Source of the DNA: Prolixibacteraceae bacterium
GTDB taxonomy: Bacteria; Bacteroidota; Bacteroidia; Bacteroidales; Prolixibacteraceae
NCBI GenBank assembly: GCA_028282195.1
Contig: JANQII010000102.1
Location: 20,799 to 84,798, forward strand
Length of the DNA stretch: 64,000 nucleotides
Direction: 5' to 3'
Both the position numbers and the translations under genes were made by a program. The notes beneath the pieces were generated by a model. That model made no database searches. It saw nothing but the letters and a program-made list of their open reading frames with translations, and had not been told where the DNA came from. Below, one piece after another: positions 28,094 through 41,407 of this stretch; positions within the stretch are counted from its first letter, which is position 1, and each line of letters opens with the position of its first letter.

Positions 28094-28744
28094 ATGAAAA
28101 AGAAAGAATACTACAAGCACCGCCTTCCCCACTTCCAGCAACCCGGTCAGGCATATTTTGTAACCTGGAGTTTAAGCGATGCCATTCCTCGCAAAGCATT
28201 AATGCGCTATTCAAAAAAACTGGAACAGCTTAAGAATCAAATAATATTCCAGGAAAAACAGCATTCAACAAGACAAATAATTAACAAACTGAAATCAGAG
28301 TATTCCTCAACCAAAGGTAAATACCTAAAAGCCTATAATAATTTACTGCATACAAAGAAGATGACCTCAATTGACTTAATGTCTCCACGTATTATTGAAA
28401 TATTAAAGGAAAGCTTTCACTTTTGGGAACAGCAAAAACTGGAGAATTTCGCTTATTGTATCATGCCCAATCACATCCATTGGGTATTTGGATTATATGA
28501 GAAGGACCAGGACAATGCACCTGTTTATTTACAGGATATCCTATACTCTGTAAAACGTTTCTCCGCGAATAAGATTAATAAGCACTTGAAACGCCGGGGA
28601 ACAGTTTGGCAAAAAGAGAGCTTTGACACTACTATCAGGGATAACAATCATTTGTATTACGCAATAAAATATACACTTAATAATCCTGTCAAAGCCAGAT
28701 TTGTAAAAGACTGGAAAGATTGGCCTGGCTGCTGGTGTTTTTAA
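28094..28744 (+). mobile_element. REP-associated tyrosine transposase (RAYT, Y1_Tnp family)
   Basis: 216 aa; RLPHFQQPGQAYFVTWSLSDA, ENFAYCIMPNHIHWVFGL (HUH), NKHLKRRGTVWQKESFDTTIRDNNHLYYAIKYTLNNPVKARFV. Confidence 0.93.
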
Positions 28745-28754
28745 TAGTAAGGAT

Positions 28755-28826
28755 CCCTACCTGCCCGGGTATGGCGAATTCCGATTCGCCATTCTAACCC
28801 GCGGATAAAATCCGCTGCACCCTACT
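28755..28826. repeat. REP-like double palindrome copy E, downstream of the RAYT gene
   Basis: gCCCGGGTaTGGCGAATtccgATTCGCCAttctaacccGCGGATaaaATCCGCtGCACCCTAC; GTAG foot on the minus strand. Confidence 0.8.
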
Positions 28827-29535
28827 CTTCCAACAGCTCAGAAAAGTTCATTTCCTCATTACCTTTATTTGCCTCTATCACTTGTTGATCGCCACAAATT
28901 AATGTACGGGCAGGGTATTTATCCAACATGGGGTAATCATGGGTAGCCATTAAAATGGTTTTCCCTTGCTCATTAACTTCTTTAAATATTTTCATTAAAT
29001 CCTCCGAAGTTTCCGGATCAAGGTTTCCTGTTGGTTCATCGGCAAGTATAATTTCAGGATCATTGAGCAAAGCCCTTGCAACTACTATGCGCTGTTGCTC
29101 ACCACCGGAAAGTTCATGTGGCATTTGCTTTTGATGCTCGGTCATTCCAACTTTCTCAAGTACTTCTTCAACACGGCTTTTAATATCTGCCTGCTTCCAA
29201 CCGGTTGCTTTCAACACAAAAGCAAGGTTTTCATATACATTGCGATCAGACAACAAACGAAAATCCTGAAAAACAACGCCCAACTTTCTTCTTAAAAAAG
29301 GAACTTCTGAACGTTTAATTTTTTGCAAGTCGTAACCAGCAATATTGGCTTCGCCGGCATACAAACCAAGTTCAGCATTAAGAATTTTAATTAAGCTTGA
29401 TTTTCCACTCCCCACCTTACCAATAAGATAAACAAACTCTCCAGCTTCAATGTCAAGATTTACATTATTCAAAATAAGCTTTTCCTGTTGAAATACATCA
29501 ACATTTTTTAGAGAAATAATCGCATTGTTTTCCAT
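28822..29535 (-). CDS. ftsE: FtsE-like ABC transporter ATP-binding protein
   Basis: 237 aa; LIGKVGSGKSSLIKIL (Walker A variant), LSGGEQQRIVVARALLNDPEIILADEPTGNLDPETS. Confidence 0.88.
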   Translation of the reverse strand: MENNAIISLKNVDVFQQEKLILNNVNLDIEAGEFVYLIGKVGSGKSSLIKILNAELGLYAGEANIAGYDLQKIKRSEVPFLRRKLGVVFQDFRLLSDRNVYENLAFVLKATGWKQADIKSRVEEVLEKVGMTEHQKQMPHELSGGEQQRIVVARALLNDPEIILADEPTGNLDPETSEDLMKIFKEVNEQGKTILMATHDYPMLDKYPARTLICGDQQVIEANKGNEEMNFSELLEE

Positions 29536-29582
29536 GTAACTAGTTTTTGATTGCTCTTCACAAAACTAACTTTTCCCCGATT

Positions 29583-29640
29583 AAGGGTGTGAAAGTTTCC
29601 AACTTCCAGTTAATATGCGGTTAAAAACCGCAGCACCCAA
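29583..29640. repeat. REP-like double palindrome copy F
   Basis: gggtgtGAAAGTTTCCAACTTCcagttaatatGCGGTTAAAAACCGCaGCACCC. Confidence 0.7.
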
Positions 29641-29769
29641 AAATAAAAAAAACACTTTGCAAATAATAATGTAGGGAAATAAACAGTTTCTTGTTAAGAA
29701 GTCGGTTGCTGAACCGGCCAGATTCGAAAACAGATTAGCTATTTTTATCAAAAAAATAAAACAAAGTCT

Positions 29770-32700
29770 ATGAGAACAAAATGTTTTCTGCTTATGCTGC
29801 TGGTTGGTTTGTTCCCGGCAATGCTTTTTGCACAGCAAACTGAATATTACTCTTCTCTTGCAGCAGACATCCAACAGGCAAAAGAACTTTTCAATAAAAA
29901 TAAATTTATCGCGGCCCAGGAAAAATTTGAAAGCATTTCAAAAGAAGCCGGGATGGATACTGAGATACAGTCGGAAGCCATGTTTTATCAAGCCATTTGT
30001 GCTTTACGACTTGAAAATGACAACAGCCTTAAGCTGGTAGAGCAATTTATCGACAAACATCCTGAAAGCCCATACACCAACAAAGCCTGGTTTGAACTTG
30101 GAAACTACCAGTTCAATGAAGGTCAATATGGTAAAATGCTGAAATCGTATCGTAAACTTAAATCGGGATCATTGAGTAAAGATGATCAGATAAAGATCAG
30201 CTACCAAAAAGGTTACTCCTATTTCAAAACAAAAAAATACCAGCAGGCAGAAAAGGAATTTACCAGAATAAAAGACACTAAAAACTTGTATGCTGCACCC
30301 GCCAGGTACTACTGGGCACATATTAAATACATGCAGGAAGATTATGATGCAGCTATTTCTGAATTTGAGAAATTGAAGGATAATCAGGCTTTCGCAGGGG
30401 TTATTCCTTTTTATATGAGCCAGATTTATTATAAGCAAGGCAAGTATGGAGAGGTAGTTGATTTTACAGTTCCGCTTTTAAGCAAAGTGAAAGCAGACCA
30501 GAAGCCTGGCCTCGAAAAGATTATTGGAAGTTCGTACTTTCATTTAAATCAGTTTGACAATGCCATTCCTCATTTTGAAAACTATTTTGATGAAACCAAA
30601 AGCCGTCAGCGTGATGAAAACTACATGTTAGGTTATTGCTACTATGTAAATGGTGACTATGTAAAAGCTATTGCCCCATTGGTTTTTGCATCGAAAGGAA
30701 AAGACGAGCTAGCACAAAATGCTTACTATCATTTAGCAGACTCATATATCAATGCTGGCGATAAAGACAAAGCCAGGGTAGCATTTGAAGCAGCTTCTGA
30801 AATGGATTTTAATGCTGAAATAAAAGAAGACGCTCTTTTCAATTTTGCAAAAATCACTTACGAGCTTTCCTATTCTCCTTTCAACGAAACGATAAAAGCA
30901 TTTGATAAATACATTTCGCTTTACCCTAATTCGGAAAGGAATGATGTAGCTTACGATTATTTGGTGAATGTTTACATGAGTACCAGCAATTACAGGGATG
31001 CAATTGCCTCCATTGAAAAAATACAGGTAAAAAATACTTCCGTAAAGAAAGCATATCAAAGAGTAACTTACTACCGCGGACTGGAAATGTTCAACAACCT
31101 TGATTACATAGGTGCAATCAAGTTCTTCGACACCTCCTTACAAAACGGACAATATAACAGCAACCTGAAAGCATCAGCTACCTTTTGGAAAGCCGAAGCC
31201 AATTATCGTTTGCAGGATTACAATTCTGCAATTGCAGGATTTAACCGCTTTTTGCAAACTCCTGGTGCTATTTCATTACCCGAATTTCAAACCATTTATT
31301 ATAACCTGGGGTATGCTTATTTTAAGCTGGAAGATTATACTTCATCAAAATCGATGTTTGAAAAGTTTTTACTAGCTAATAAAGATGACAGAACTGAAAA
31401 GCTTGCTGATGCTTTTAACCGTTTAGGAGATTGTCTGTATCTCTCCAGGGACTACAAAAACGCCATTAAAAGCTATGAAGAATCATATAGTTTGAAAAGC
31501 TATGATCCGGATTACGCGTTGTTTCAAAAAGCTATTTGTCTTGGCCTTTTACAAGAGCAAGGACAAAAAATAAGCACTTTACGTTCACTTGTTCAGACGT
31601 TTAACGAATCGGCTATGCTTGATGATGCATTTTACGAACTGGGTAGAGCATGCGAACGTAACGGGCAACCCAAAGTGGCTTCCGGCTATTACCAGGATTT
31701 GCTGGACGAGCACCCACAAAGCAGCTACCGTCCCAAAGCCATGCTTCAGTTAGGATTGATCCTATACAATCAGGGAGACTTCAAAAAGTCTATGCCTTAT
31801 TATAAACAAGTTGTTGAGCAATACCCGGATAGCCCTGAAGCACAGGCCGCACTGCTTGGAATTAAGAACAATTATGTAGAAATGAACAATGTGGATGGGT
31901 ATTTTGCGTACACACGCAGATTAGGTTCCGGAGTTCATGTTTCAATCTCAGAACAAGATTCATTAAGTTACCTTGCTGCCGAGAAGCTTTACATGGCAAG
32001 AGACCCAAAAGCGAAAGATCAGCTTGAAAAATATCTGCGATTATATCCTTCCGGAAGCTTTGCCATAAACGCACATTTTTATTTAGGAGAAAGTCGTTAT
32101 CAGGACAAAGAATTTAACCTTGCCTTAAATAACTATGAGTACGTACTGGATCAATCCGATAATATATTTACAGAACCCGCTTTATCTAAGGCTTCAGAGC
32201 TTCAATTTAATGCATCGAATTATGAAAAAGCCTTAAGCTATTTTGAAAGACTCGAGCAAACTTCGAACACCAAATGGAATTTATTAAAAGCCCGTGCAGG
32301 AAAAATGCGCTGCTACTATGAACTGGCAAATTATCCTGCCACGATTGATGCGGCTAAAAGCTTGCTAACTTCCGATAAGCTAACGGACATATTAAAACGA
32401 GAAGCCAATTACAAGCTTGCCAAAAGTTATTACAACAATAATCAAGCTGCGAAGTCACTTCCGATATTTGGAGATCTGGCTGAAGATACCAAGTCACAGG
32501 AGGGAGCAGAAGCAAAATTCCTGATTGCTGAAATTCTGACCAGTCAAAACAATCTTGAAAAAGCGGAAGAAGAAGTGATGGATTTCATTTCGAAGAATAC
32601 CCCACACCAATTTTGGTTAGCAAAAAGTTTTATCCTTCTTTCGGATATATATTTAACTCAAGGAGATGAATTCCAGGCAATGCATACCATTAAAAGTATT

Positions 32701-32835
32701 GTTGAAAATTACCCGGTTGAAGATGACGGAATTATCGAAACAGCTTCGGCAAAACTAAAACACCTTGAAGATAAAATACAGGCAAGCCAGCAAACAGAAG
32801 AAAGCCCAATGAAAATTGATATCAACCAACGCTAA
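29770..32835 (+). CDS. Large tetratricopeptide repeat protein, secreted/periplasmic
   Basis: 1021 aa; signal peptide and many TPR units. Confidence 0.9.
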   Translation: MRTKCFLLMLLVGLFPAMLFAQQTEYYSSLAADIQQAKELFNKNKFIAAQEKFESISKEAGMDTEIQSEAMFYQAICALRLENDNSLKLVEQFIDKHPESPYTNKAWFELGNYQFNEGQYGKMLKSYRKLKSGSLSKDDQIKISYQKGYSYFKTKKYQQAEKEFTRIKDTKNLYAAPARYYWAHIKYMQEDYDAAISEFEKLKDNQAFAGVIPFYMSQIYYKQGKYGEVVDFTVPLLSKVKADQKPGLEKIIGSSYFHLNQFDNAIPHFENYFDETKSRQRDENYMLGYCYYVNGDYVKAIAPLVFASKGKDELAQNAYYHLADSYINAGDKDKARVAFEAASEMDFNAEIKEDALFNFAKITYELSYSPFNETIKAFDKYISLYPNSERNDVAYDYLVNVYMSTSNYRDAIASIEKIQVKNTSVKKAYQRVTYYRGLEMFNNLDYIGAIKFFDTSLQNGQYNSNLKASATFWKAEANYRLQDYNSAIAGFNRFLQTPGAISLPEFQTIYYNLGYAYFKLEDYTSSKSMFEKFLLANKDDRTEKLADAFNRLGDCLYLSRDYKNAIKSYEESYSLKSYDPDYALFQKAICLGLLQEQGQKISTLRSLVQTFNESAMLDDAFYELGRACERNGQPKVASGYYQDLLDEHPQSSYRPKAMLQLGLILYNQGDFKKSMPYYKQVVEQYPDSPEAQAALLGIKNNYVEMNNVDGYFAYTRRLGSGVHVSISEQDSLSYLAAEKLYMARDPKAKDQLEKYLRLYPSGSFAINAHFYLGESRYQDKEFNLALNNYEYVLDQSDNIFTEPALSKASELQFNASNYEKALSYFERLEQTSNTKWNLLKARAGKMRCYYELANYPATIDAAKSLLTSDKLTDILKREANYKLAKSYYNNNQAAKSLPIFGDLAEDTKSQEGAEAKFLIAEILTSQNNLEKAEEEVMDFISKNTPHQFWLAKSFILLSDIYLTQGDEFQAMHTIKSIVENYPVEDDGIIETASAKLKHLEDKIQASQQTEESPMKIDINQR

Positions 32836-32852
32836 CAGAAAATTACTGAAAC

Positions 32853-34604
32853 ATGAAGAATAAACTCATTCAATATAGTTTTATACTGACATTCGTTTTT
32901 GCTCCTTTCTTTTCAAATGCGCAACAAGACAGTCTTCGCAAAGAAGTTGAAGTAGTAAAAGCATATCAACCGAGCATATCAGACGCATTTAAAATAAATG
33001 ACATTCCAAAAATTGAAGATGCCAAAACTGATAAACCAACCTTTAATTATAAAATAAATCCACAACCCGTTTTCCGTACTTTTTCAACCGATCCTGTACA
33101 AGCAGCTGAAATGGTTGGTGAACCTAAAGCTGAGGTCGGGAAAGGGCTTTTAAAAGCCGGAGTTGGCAATTATCAAACCCCTTACGCCGAATTATTCTAC
33201 AATGCTGATGGCGGAAAGAATTCAGACTTTGGCCTACACTTTAAACACATTTCATCAAACGGTAAGGTAAAGCTGATTAATGACGATAAAGTAAAGGCGC
33301 CATTTAGTAATTCATTAGCAGAACTATACAGCAAACATTACCTCAGTGGTTCCAACCTGCAAACCAAGCTTTATTTTAGTCGTGATGCTCATCGTTATTA
33401 CGGATACACTGGTCCGCAAATTGCAGACGAAAGAAAAGAAACAGTTATAAGTAACTGGCAACAAAAACAAGCTTTTACAAAAGGTGGCCTTTCACTTGAC
33501 TTATACAGCAATGAGTCAAACAGGGCCGACACAGATTATGCGATCAAGCTAAACTATCAATATTTCAGCACAAAAACCGGTCAAACTGAAAATTTTGCTG
33601 AACTAAGCACCAGCCTTGCTCATGAATTTGACTCATTTAAAGGTTTGCTTGATGCTTCTGTTAGTTATTTAAATACTGATAGCATTTTCAACACAACCAG
33701 CAATGCTTACGGAAAAAAACAACAAATCCTGCTCAATGCCAGCCCAGCCGTATTACTGGAAGCCGACAATGCCTTACTCAAAGCGGGACTCAACCTTTCT
33801 TTAATGATTGACGATGATGAAGATGCTCGTTTCCTGCTTACACCAAACATTCGTGGAGAATGGTCCCCAATTGAGAATATTATCAAAGTTTATGCAGGCG
33901 CTGGTGGTTTTCTGCAACACAATCATTACTCAGTTATAGCCAAAGAAAATCCTTTTGTAAACCCTTACCAGGATATTAAAAACAGCGAACATCAATACAT
34001 ATTATTTGGGGGGATTAATGGTAAATTCAGTCAAAAGTTCAATTACAGGATCCAGCTTGATTATGCTTCAATTAAGAGTGAACATTTTTATGTCATAAAC
34101 AGCATTACAGACCCAAACATTAACACCATAGAACCCATAAGCTTAGACAATACTTTTGAGGTAATATATGATGATTTAAATCAACTAACTGTAATCACCG
34201 AATTATATTATACAGCGTCTGATTTATTTAATTTTCATTTTAAAGGGAATTTCTATTCCTATGATTTAGAAGTGCTTGAACACCCATGGCATAAACCTGA
34301 GTTTGATGCAACTATTTCAACTCTGTTTAAACCAGATGGCCCTTTAAGTTTCACGGCAGATGTTATCATTATCGGGGAACGTAATGCAACAGAAATATCA
34401 ACCTTAACTACAGAAGGGTTTCAGGCCAGAAATATAACTATGGATCCTGTTTTTGATCTGAATTTTGGGGTTGAATATCAATACAGTCCTCAGCTGAGCT
34501 TTTTCGGTCGTGCAAACAACTTTGCCTTCCAAAAATATGAAAGTTGGTCAGGCTATGCAAAACAAGGTTTTAACCTCTTGTTTGGAGCTAGTTATTCGTT
34601 TTAA
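32853..34604 (+). CDS. Outer-membrane beta-barrel-like protein
   Basis: 583 aa; signal peptide, KEVEVVKAYQPSISDAFKINDIPKIEDAKT, beta-rich with C-terminal FNLLFGASYSF. Confidence 0.75.
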   Translation: MKNKLIQYSFILTFVFAPFFSNAQQDSLRKEVEVVKAYQPSISDAFKINDIPKIEDAKTDKPTFNYKINPQPVFRTFSTDPVQAAEMVGEPKAEVGKGLLKAGVGNYQTPYAELFYNADGGKNSDFGLHFKHISSNGKVKLINDDKVKAPFSNSLAELYSKHYLSGSNLQTKLYFSRDAHRYYGYTGPQIADERKETVISNWQQKQAFTKGGLSLDLYSNESNRADTDYAIKLNYQYFSTKTGQTENFAELSTSLAHEFDSFKGLLDASVSYLNTDSIFNTTSNAYGKKQQILLNASPAVLLEADNALLKAGLNLSLMIDDDEDARFLLTPNIRGEWSPIENIIKVYAGAGGFLQHNHYSVIAKENPFVNPYQDIKNSEHQYILFGGINGKFSQKFNYRIQLDYASIKSEHFYVINSITDPNINTIEPISLDNTFEVIYDDLNQLTVITELYYTASDLFNFHFKGNFYSYDLEVLEHPWHKPEFDATISTLFKPDGPLSFTADVIIIGERNATEISTLTTEGFQARNITMDPVFDLNFGVEYQYSPQLSFFGRANNFAFQKYESWSGYAKQGFNLLFGASYSF

Positions 34605-34955
34605 ACAAAGACTTTTTAGCTAAATAAAACGAGTAAATTTTTCAATATTTTCTCCACCTCTCTAATAGGCTGAAAATCTGCACCTTAGTTTTCAACATTT
34701 TGTTGAAAACTTTAACATATTGCAATACCCTGAGATAGCTGATCTAAGCATATTTTTAGTATATTTGTGTGTTATATGTAGCGGGAAAAGAATGATGAGC
34801 AAAAGATTGAAATTTAGACACCTTTCGAACCATATATCCATCATAAAAATGAGCTTCGGGGAATCGGATAAATGAACCGATTTTCAAAATAAAAAATTTA
34901 GAATGTGCTCCGCCACATGGAACTGGTTTTTTGAGTAAAATTAAACAGAATATAG

Positions 34956-36926
<1,971 letters not shown>

Positions 36927-36976
36927 TACACAGAGGTTCTCAAAAACCAAACCTTAACCAGTGCATGTCATCCTGT

Positions 36977-36990
36977 CCGGCAGCTGCCGG
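36977..36990. repeat. Small intergenic palindrome (CCGGCAGCTGCCGG)
   Basis: Perfect 14-bp palindrome in the gyrB-LOG spacer. Confidence 0.6.
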
Positions 36991-37110
36991 ATCTGGATCT
37001 TCGTCTAAACAGACTCTGAAACAAGTTCAGGGTGACGGTCAGTCATTAGGGTTTTTGAGAATTTCTTTGTTTATCTAGCATCCAGTATGTAATAATCCAG
37101 AATCCAGTTT

Positions 37111-37695
37111 ATGAAAATCTGTATTTTTTCTTCCTCCAGTAACGCCATTAATCCTGTTTATATTGAAGAAGCCATTAAGCTTTCAAAATTAATTGGCGGA
37201 CAGAAACACACACTTGTAAATGGTGGTGCCAATGTTGGCTTAATGGAAACCGTTTTGAAAGAAGCTAAAAATGCAGGTGCAAAAACCATTGGGGTCATTC
37301 CCGAAAAGCTGAATGGTCATAAATTGGCATCAGATCATGCTGATGAATTGATTGTATCAAAAGACATGATGGAACGCAAATCTATCATGCGTAATTTATC
37401 AGATGCTTTCATTGCTTTACCTGGTGGCTTCGGCACCTTAGAAGAAATACTTGAGGTTATAACTCTCAAGCAGCTCGACTACCACAATAAAGCCATCATC
37501 TTTCTAAATACTAACGGGTTTTACAATGATCTATTCAAGCAATTTGAGCGTACTTTTGATGAGAAATTTGCCAAACCTGCCTACAGGGATTTATATTTTA
37601 TTGCCAACACAAGCGAAAAAGCAATCAACTATCTAAAAAGCTACTCACCACCCCAACCAATTAATAAATGGTATAAGGTTCCTCAAAAGAGTTAA
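37111..37695 (+). CDS. LOG family protein (TIGR00730, cytokinin riboside 5'-monophosphate phosphoribohydrolase-like)
   Basis: 194 aa; LVNGGANVGLM, ALPGGFGTLEEILEVITLKQL (PGGxGTxxE). Confidence 0.9.
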   Translation: MKICIFSSSSNAINPVYIEEAIKLSKLIGGQKHTLVNGGANVGLMETVLKEAKNAGAKTIGVIPEKLNGHKLASDHADELIVSKDMMERKSIMRNLSDAFIALPGGFGTLEEILEVITLKQLDYHNKAIIFLNTNGFYNDLFKQFERTFDEKFAKPAYRDLYFIANTSEKAINYLKSYSPPQPINKWYKVPQKS

Positions 37696-37885
37696 GCAAC
37701 TGGTTCTTTAAATCAATTTTAAATAAGCCCTCATTTTTAAAACATATACATAACTACATATTTTACTAATGTTTTTTTAATATCTTAAAGGCAATCCTGG
37801 AAACATGGAAACCTTTGAGCCTTGTTTTTGTTAAAAATGGTGAAAATTATTTGCCGCAAACAAACACAATTTAAAAACCATAAAT

Positions 37886-40147
37886 ATGTTTGATCTTGAA
37901 TTGATTAAAAGTACCTACGGGAATTTTGGCGTCCGTATACAAAAAGCCAGAGAAGTCCTGAAAAAACCACTTACACTTTCTGAAAAAATCCTTTACTCTC
38001 ATCTATTTAATCCTGAGGAAGTAAAAGACTTTCAACGAGGAGTTGACTATGTTGATTTTGCACCTGACCGTGTTGCTATGCAAGATGCAACTGCACAGAT
38101 GGCTTTACTCCAGTTTATGAACTCTGGAAAAAGTAAAACTGCAGTTCCCTCTACAGTTCATTGTGACCATCTTATTCAGGCTCATGTAGAAGGAGTGACA
38201 GATTTAAAACACGCCCTAAACACCAACAAGGAAGTTTTCAATTTCCTTGAATCAGTATCAAATAAATATGGAATTGGTTTTTGGAAACCTGGTGCAGGTA
38301 TTATTCACCAGGTAGTTTTGGAAAACTATGCTTTCCCCGGAGGAATGATGATTGGAACCGACTCACACACCGTGAACGCCGGAGGGCTAGGAATGATCGC
38401 AATTGGAGTTGGCGGTGCAGATGCGGTTGACGTGATGGCAGGAATGCCCTGGGAATTGAAATTCCCGAAGCTGATTGGTGTTAAACTAACAGGCAAACTA
38501 AATGGCTGGACAGCCCCCAAAGATATAATCTTAAAAGTAGCTGGAATACTTACTGTTAAAGGTGGGACCGGTTGTATCATTGAATATTTTGGCGAAGGTG
38601 CAGAAGCACTTTCTGCAACTGGAAAAGGAACTATTTGTAACATGGGAGCAGAAGTAGGTGCAACAACTTCAACCTTTGGCTATGATGAATCCATGGAGCG
38701 TTACCTCAGGTCAACAGGACGATCTGAAGTTGCTGACTTAGCTAATGGAGTTAAAGAGCATCTTATGGCAGATCCAGAGGTTTACACAAATCCGGAACAG
38801 TACTTTGATCAACTAATAGAAATCAACCTGGATGAATTGGAACCACATATAAATGGGCCATTTACCCCAGACCGTGCTACGCCTATTTCAAAAATGGCAG
38901 AAGAAGCCGAAAAAAACGGGTGGCCAACTAAAATTGAAGTTGGTCTGATTGGTTCGTGTACTAATTCATCTTATGAAGATATTTCAAGGGCTGCATCCCT
39001 TGCAAATCAAGCAATTGAAAAAAAGCTTGTTGCCAAATCAGAGTTTACGGTTACCCCGGGATCGGAACAGGTAAGGTACACAATTGAGAGAGATGGTTTT
39101 ATAGACACCTTTTTAAAAATCGGTGGTAAAGTTTTCGCCAATGCCTGTGGCCCCTGTATTGGTCAATGGAACCGGCCATCAGTAAAAGACGGACGTATTA
39201 ACACGATTATTCATTCGTTTAACAGAAATTTTTCGAAACGAGCTGATGGAAACCCAAACACGCATGCATTTGTTGCGTCTCCCGAACTGGTAACGGCAAT
39301 GGCCATTGCGGGGGATTTGCGTTTCAATCCATTGAAAGATTCATACACCAATGAAGAAGGCGAACAAGTAATGCTTGATCCTCCACATGGATTTGAATTA
39401 CCACCAAATGGATTTGACGTTAAAGATCCCGGTTACCAGGCACCAGCTGAGGATGGTTCTTCTGTTGAAGTTGTAGTTGCAGATGACTCTAATCGTTTGC
39501 AGTTACTGACAGCTTTTGAACCATGGAATGGCAAAAACATTGAAGGGGCAAAACTTCTGATAAAGGCGGAAGGCAAATGTACTACCGACCATATTTCAAT
39601 GGCAGGTCCCTGGCTTCGTTACCGTGGTCATTTGGACAATATATCAAACAATATGTTGATAGGAGCTGTAAATGCTTTCAATGGTGAAACCAATAAAGTA
39701 AAAAACCAGTTGACTGGGGTTTACGATGAAGTTCCCAAAGTTCAGCGTGAATACAAAGCTACAGGAGTTCCATCAATAGTAGTTGGTGACCACAATTACG
39801 GAGAAGGCTCTTCACGTGAGCATGCCGCTATGGAACCACGTCATTTGGGAGTAAAAGCTGTTATTGTAAAATCATTTGCCAGAATCCACGAAACCAACCT
39901 CAAAAAACAGGGTATGCTTGGGTTAACTTTTGCAAATGAAAATGACTATGACAAAATCAACGAAAATGACACCTTCAACTTTATTGATTTAGTTGATTTT
40001 GCTCCCGGCAAACCGCTTACACTTGAAATAGTACATAAAGATGGAAGCAAGGAGAATATCATTTTAAACCACTCATATAATCAACAACAGATCGATTGGT
40101 TTAAAGCAGGCTCAGCATTAAATCTCATAAAAAAACAAAATTCATAA
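37886..40147 (+). CDS. acnA: Aconitate hydratase (mitochondrial-like)
   Basis: 753 aa; [92 protein letters not shown]. Confidence 0.95.
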   Translation: MFDLELIKSTYGNFGVRIQKAREVLKKPLTLSEKILYSHLFNPEEVKDFQRGVDYVDFAPDRVAMQDATAQMALLQFMNSGKSKTAVPSTVHCDHLIQAHVEGVTDLKHALNTNKEVFNFLESVSNKYGIGFWKPGAGIIHQVVLENYAFPGGMMIGTDSHTVNAGGLGMIAIGVGGADAVDVMAGMPWELKFPKLIGVKLTGKLNGWTAPKDIILKVAGILTVKGGTGCIIEYFGEGAEALSATGKGTICNMGAEVGATTSTFGYDESMERYLRSTGRSEVADLANGVKEHLMADPEVYTNPEQYFDQLIEINLDELEPHINGPFTPDRATPISKMAEEAEKNGWPTKIEVGLIGSCTNSSYEDISRAASLANQAIEKKLVAKSEFTVTPGSEQVRYTIERDGFIDTFLKIGGKVFANACGPCIGQWNRPSVKDGRINTIIHSFNRNFSKRADGNPNTHAFVASPELVTAMAIAGDLRFNPLKDSYTNEEGEQVMLDPPHGFELPPNGFDVKDPGYQAPAEDGSSVEVVVADDSNRLQLLTAFEPWNGKNIEGAKLLIKAEGKCTTDHISMAGPWLRYRGHLDNISNNMLIGAVNAFNGETNKVKNQLTGVYDEVPKVQREYKATGVPSIVVGDHNYGEGSSREHAAMEPRHLGVKAVIVKSFARIHETNLKKQGMLGLTFANENDYDKINENDTFNFIDLVDFAPGKPLTLEIVHKDGSKENIILNHSYNQQQIDWFKAGSALNLIKKQNS

Positions 40148-40169
40148 CTAATCATAAAAACACCCGAAA

Positions 40170-41396
40170 ATGAAAAAAATTAAAGTAGTTAATCCGGTTG
40201 TTGAACTGGATGGGGACGAAATGACCCGGGTTATTTGGTCATTCATTAAAGAAAAACTGATTTTCCCTTACCTTGACTTGGACATCAGGTATTTTGATCT
40301 GGGCATGGAAAGCCGCGATGAAACCGACGATCAAATTACAATTGATGCAGCGCATGCAATTAAAAAATACGGTGTGGGAATTAAATGTGCTACCATCACC
40401 CCTGATGAAGCACGAGTTGAAGAATTTGGATTGAAACACATGTGGAAATCCCCAAACGGTACTATCCGAAATATACTGGGAGGAACTGTTTTTAGGGAAC
40501 CCATTATTATTAATAATATTCCACGGTTGGTTCCGGGCTGGAAAAAACCAATTTGTATCGGACGTCATGCTTTTGGTGACCAATATCGTGCAACCGATTT
40601 CCTTACAAAAGGAAAAGGCAAACTAACCATTACTTTTACTCCTGAAGATGGAAGTGAGCCACAATCATTCGATGTATATGATTTTGAAGGCGATGGCATT
40701 GCAATGGCCATGTACAACACGGACGAATCGATTATTGGATTTGCCCGTGCCTGCATGAACCAGTCTCTTGATAAAACCTGGCCGCTTTATATGTCAACTA
40801 AAAACACCATCCTTAAAAAATATGATGGCCGTTTTAAAGACCTTTTCCAAAAAGTTTTTGACGAAGAATTTAAAGACAAATTTGAAGCAGCTGGCATAAC
40901 TTACGAGCATCGTTTGATCGACGACATGGTTGCTGCAGCCATGAAATGGGAGGGTGGCTTTGTTTGGGCATGTAAAAATTACGATGGCGATGTACAATCA
41001 GATACTGTTGCTCAAGGCTTTGGATCACTGGGGTTAATGACCTCAACATTAGTTACCCCTGACGGACAAACGATGGAAGCTGAAGCTGCCCACGGCACAG
41101 TTACCAGGCATTACCGTCAGCACCAACAAGGCAAGCCAACATCAACAAACCCAATTGCTTCAATATTTGCATGGACCCGTGGTTTAGCTTTCAGGGGCAA
41201 ACTTGATGACAATCAGGAACTCATTAATTTTTCAGAGACACTCGAACAAGTTTGCATTGAAACTGTTGAAAGTGGAAAAATGACCAAAGACCTTGCTCTC
41301 ATCATACATGAAAAAGATTTAAAAGAAGAACATTATCTCACAACAGAAGAATTTTTAAGTGCTATCGATGAGAATCTGCAAAATAAATTGGGCTAA
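40170..41396 (+). CDS. icd: NADP-dependent isocitrate dehydrogenase, eukaryote-like (type II)
   Basis: 408 aa; [54 protein letters not shown]. Confidence 0.93.
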   Translation: MKKIKVVNPVVELDGDEMTRVIWSFIKEKLIFPYLDLDIRYFDLGMESRDETDDQITIDAAHAIKKYGVGIKCATITPDEARVEEFGLKHMWKSPNGTIRNILGGTVFREPIIINNIPRLVPGWKKPICIGRHAFGDQYRATDFLTKGKGKLTITFTPEDGSEPQSFDVYDFEGDGIAMAMYNTDESIIGFARACMNQSLDKTWPLYMSTKNTILKKYDGRFKDLFQKVFDEEFKDKFEAAGITYEHRLIDDMVAAAMKWEGGFVWACKNYDGDVQSDTVAQGFGSLGLMTSTLVTPDGQTMEAEAAHGTVTRHYRQHQQGKPTSTNPIASIFAWTRGLAFRGKLDDNQELINFSETLEQVCIETVESGKMTKDLALIIHEKDLKEEHYLTTEEFLSAIDENLQNKLG

Positions 41397-41407
41397 CTGA
41401 ATATTGC

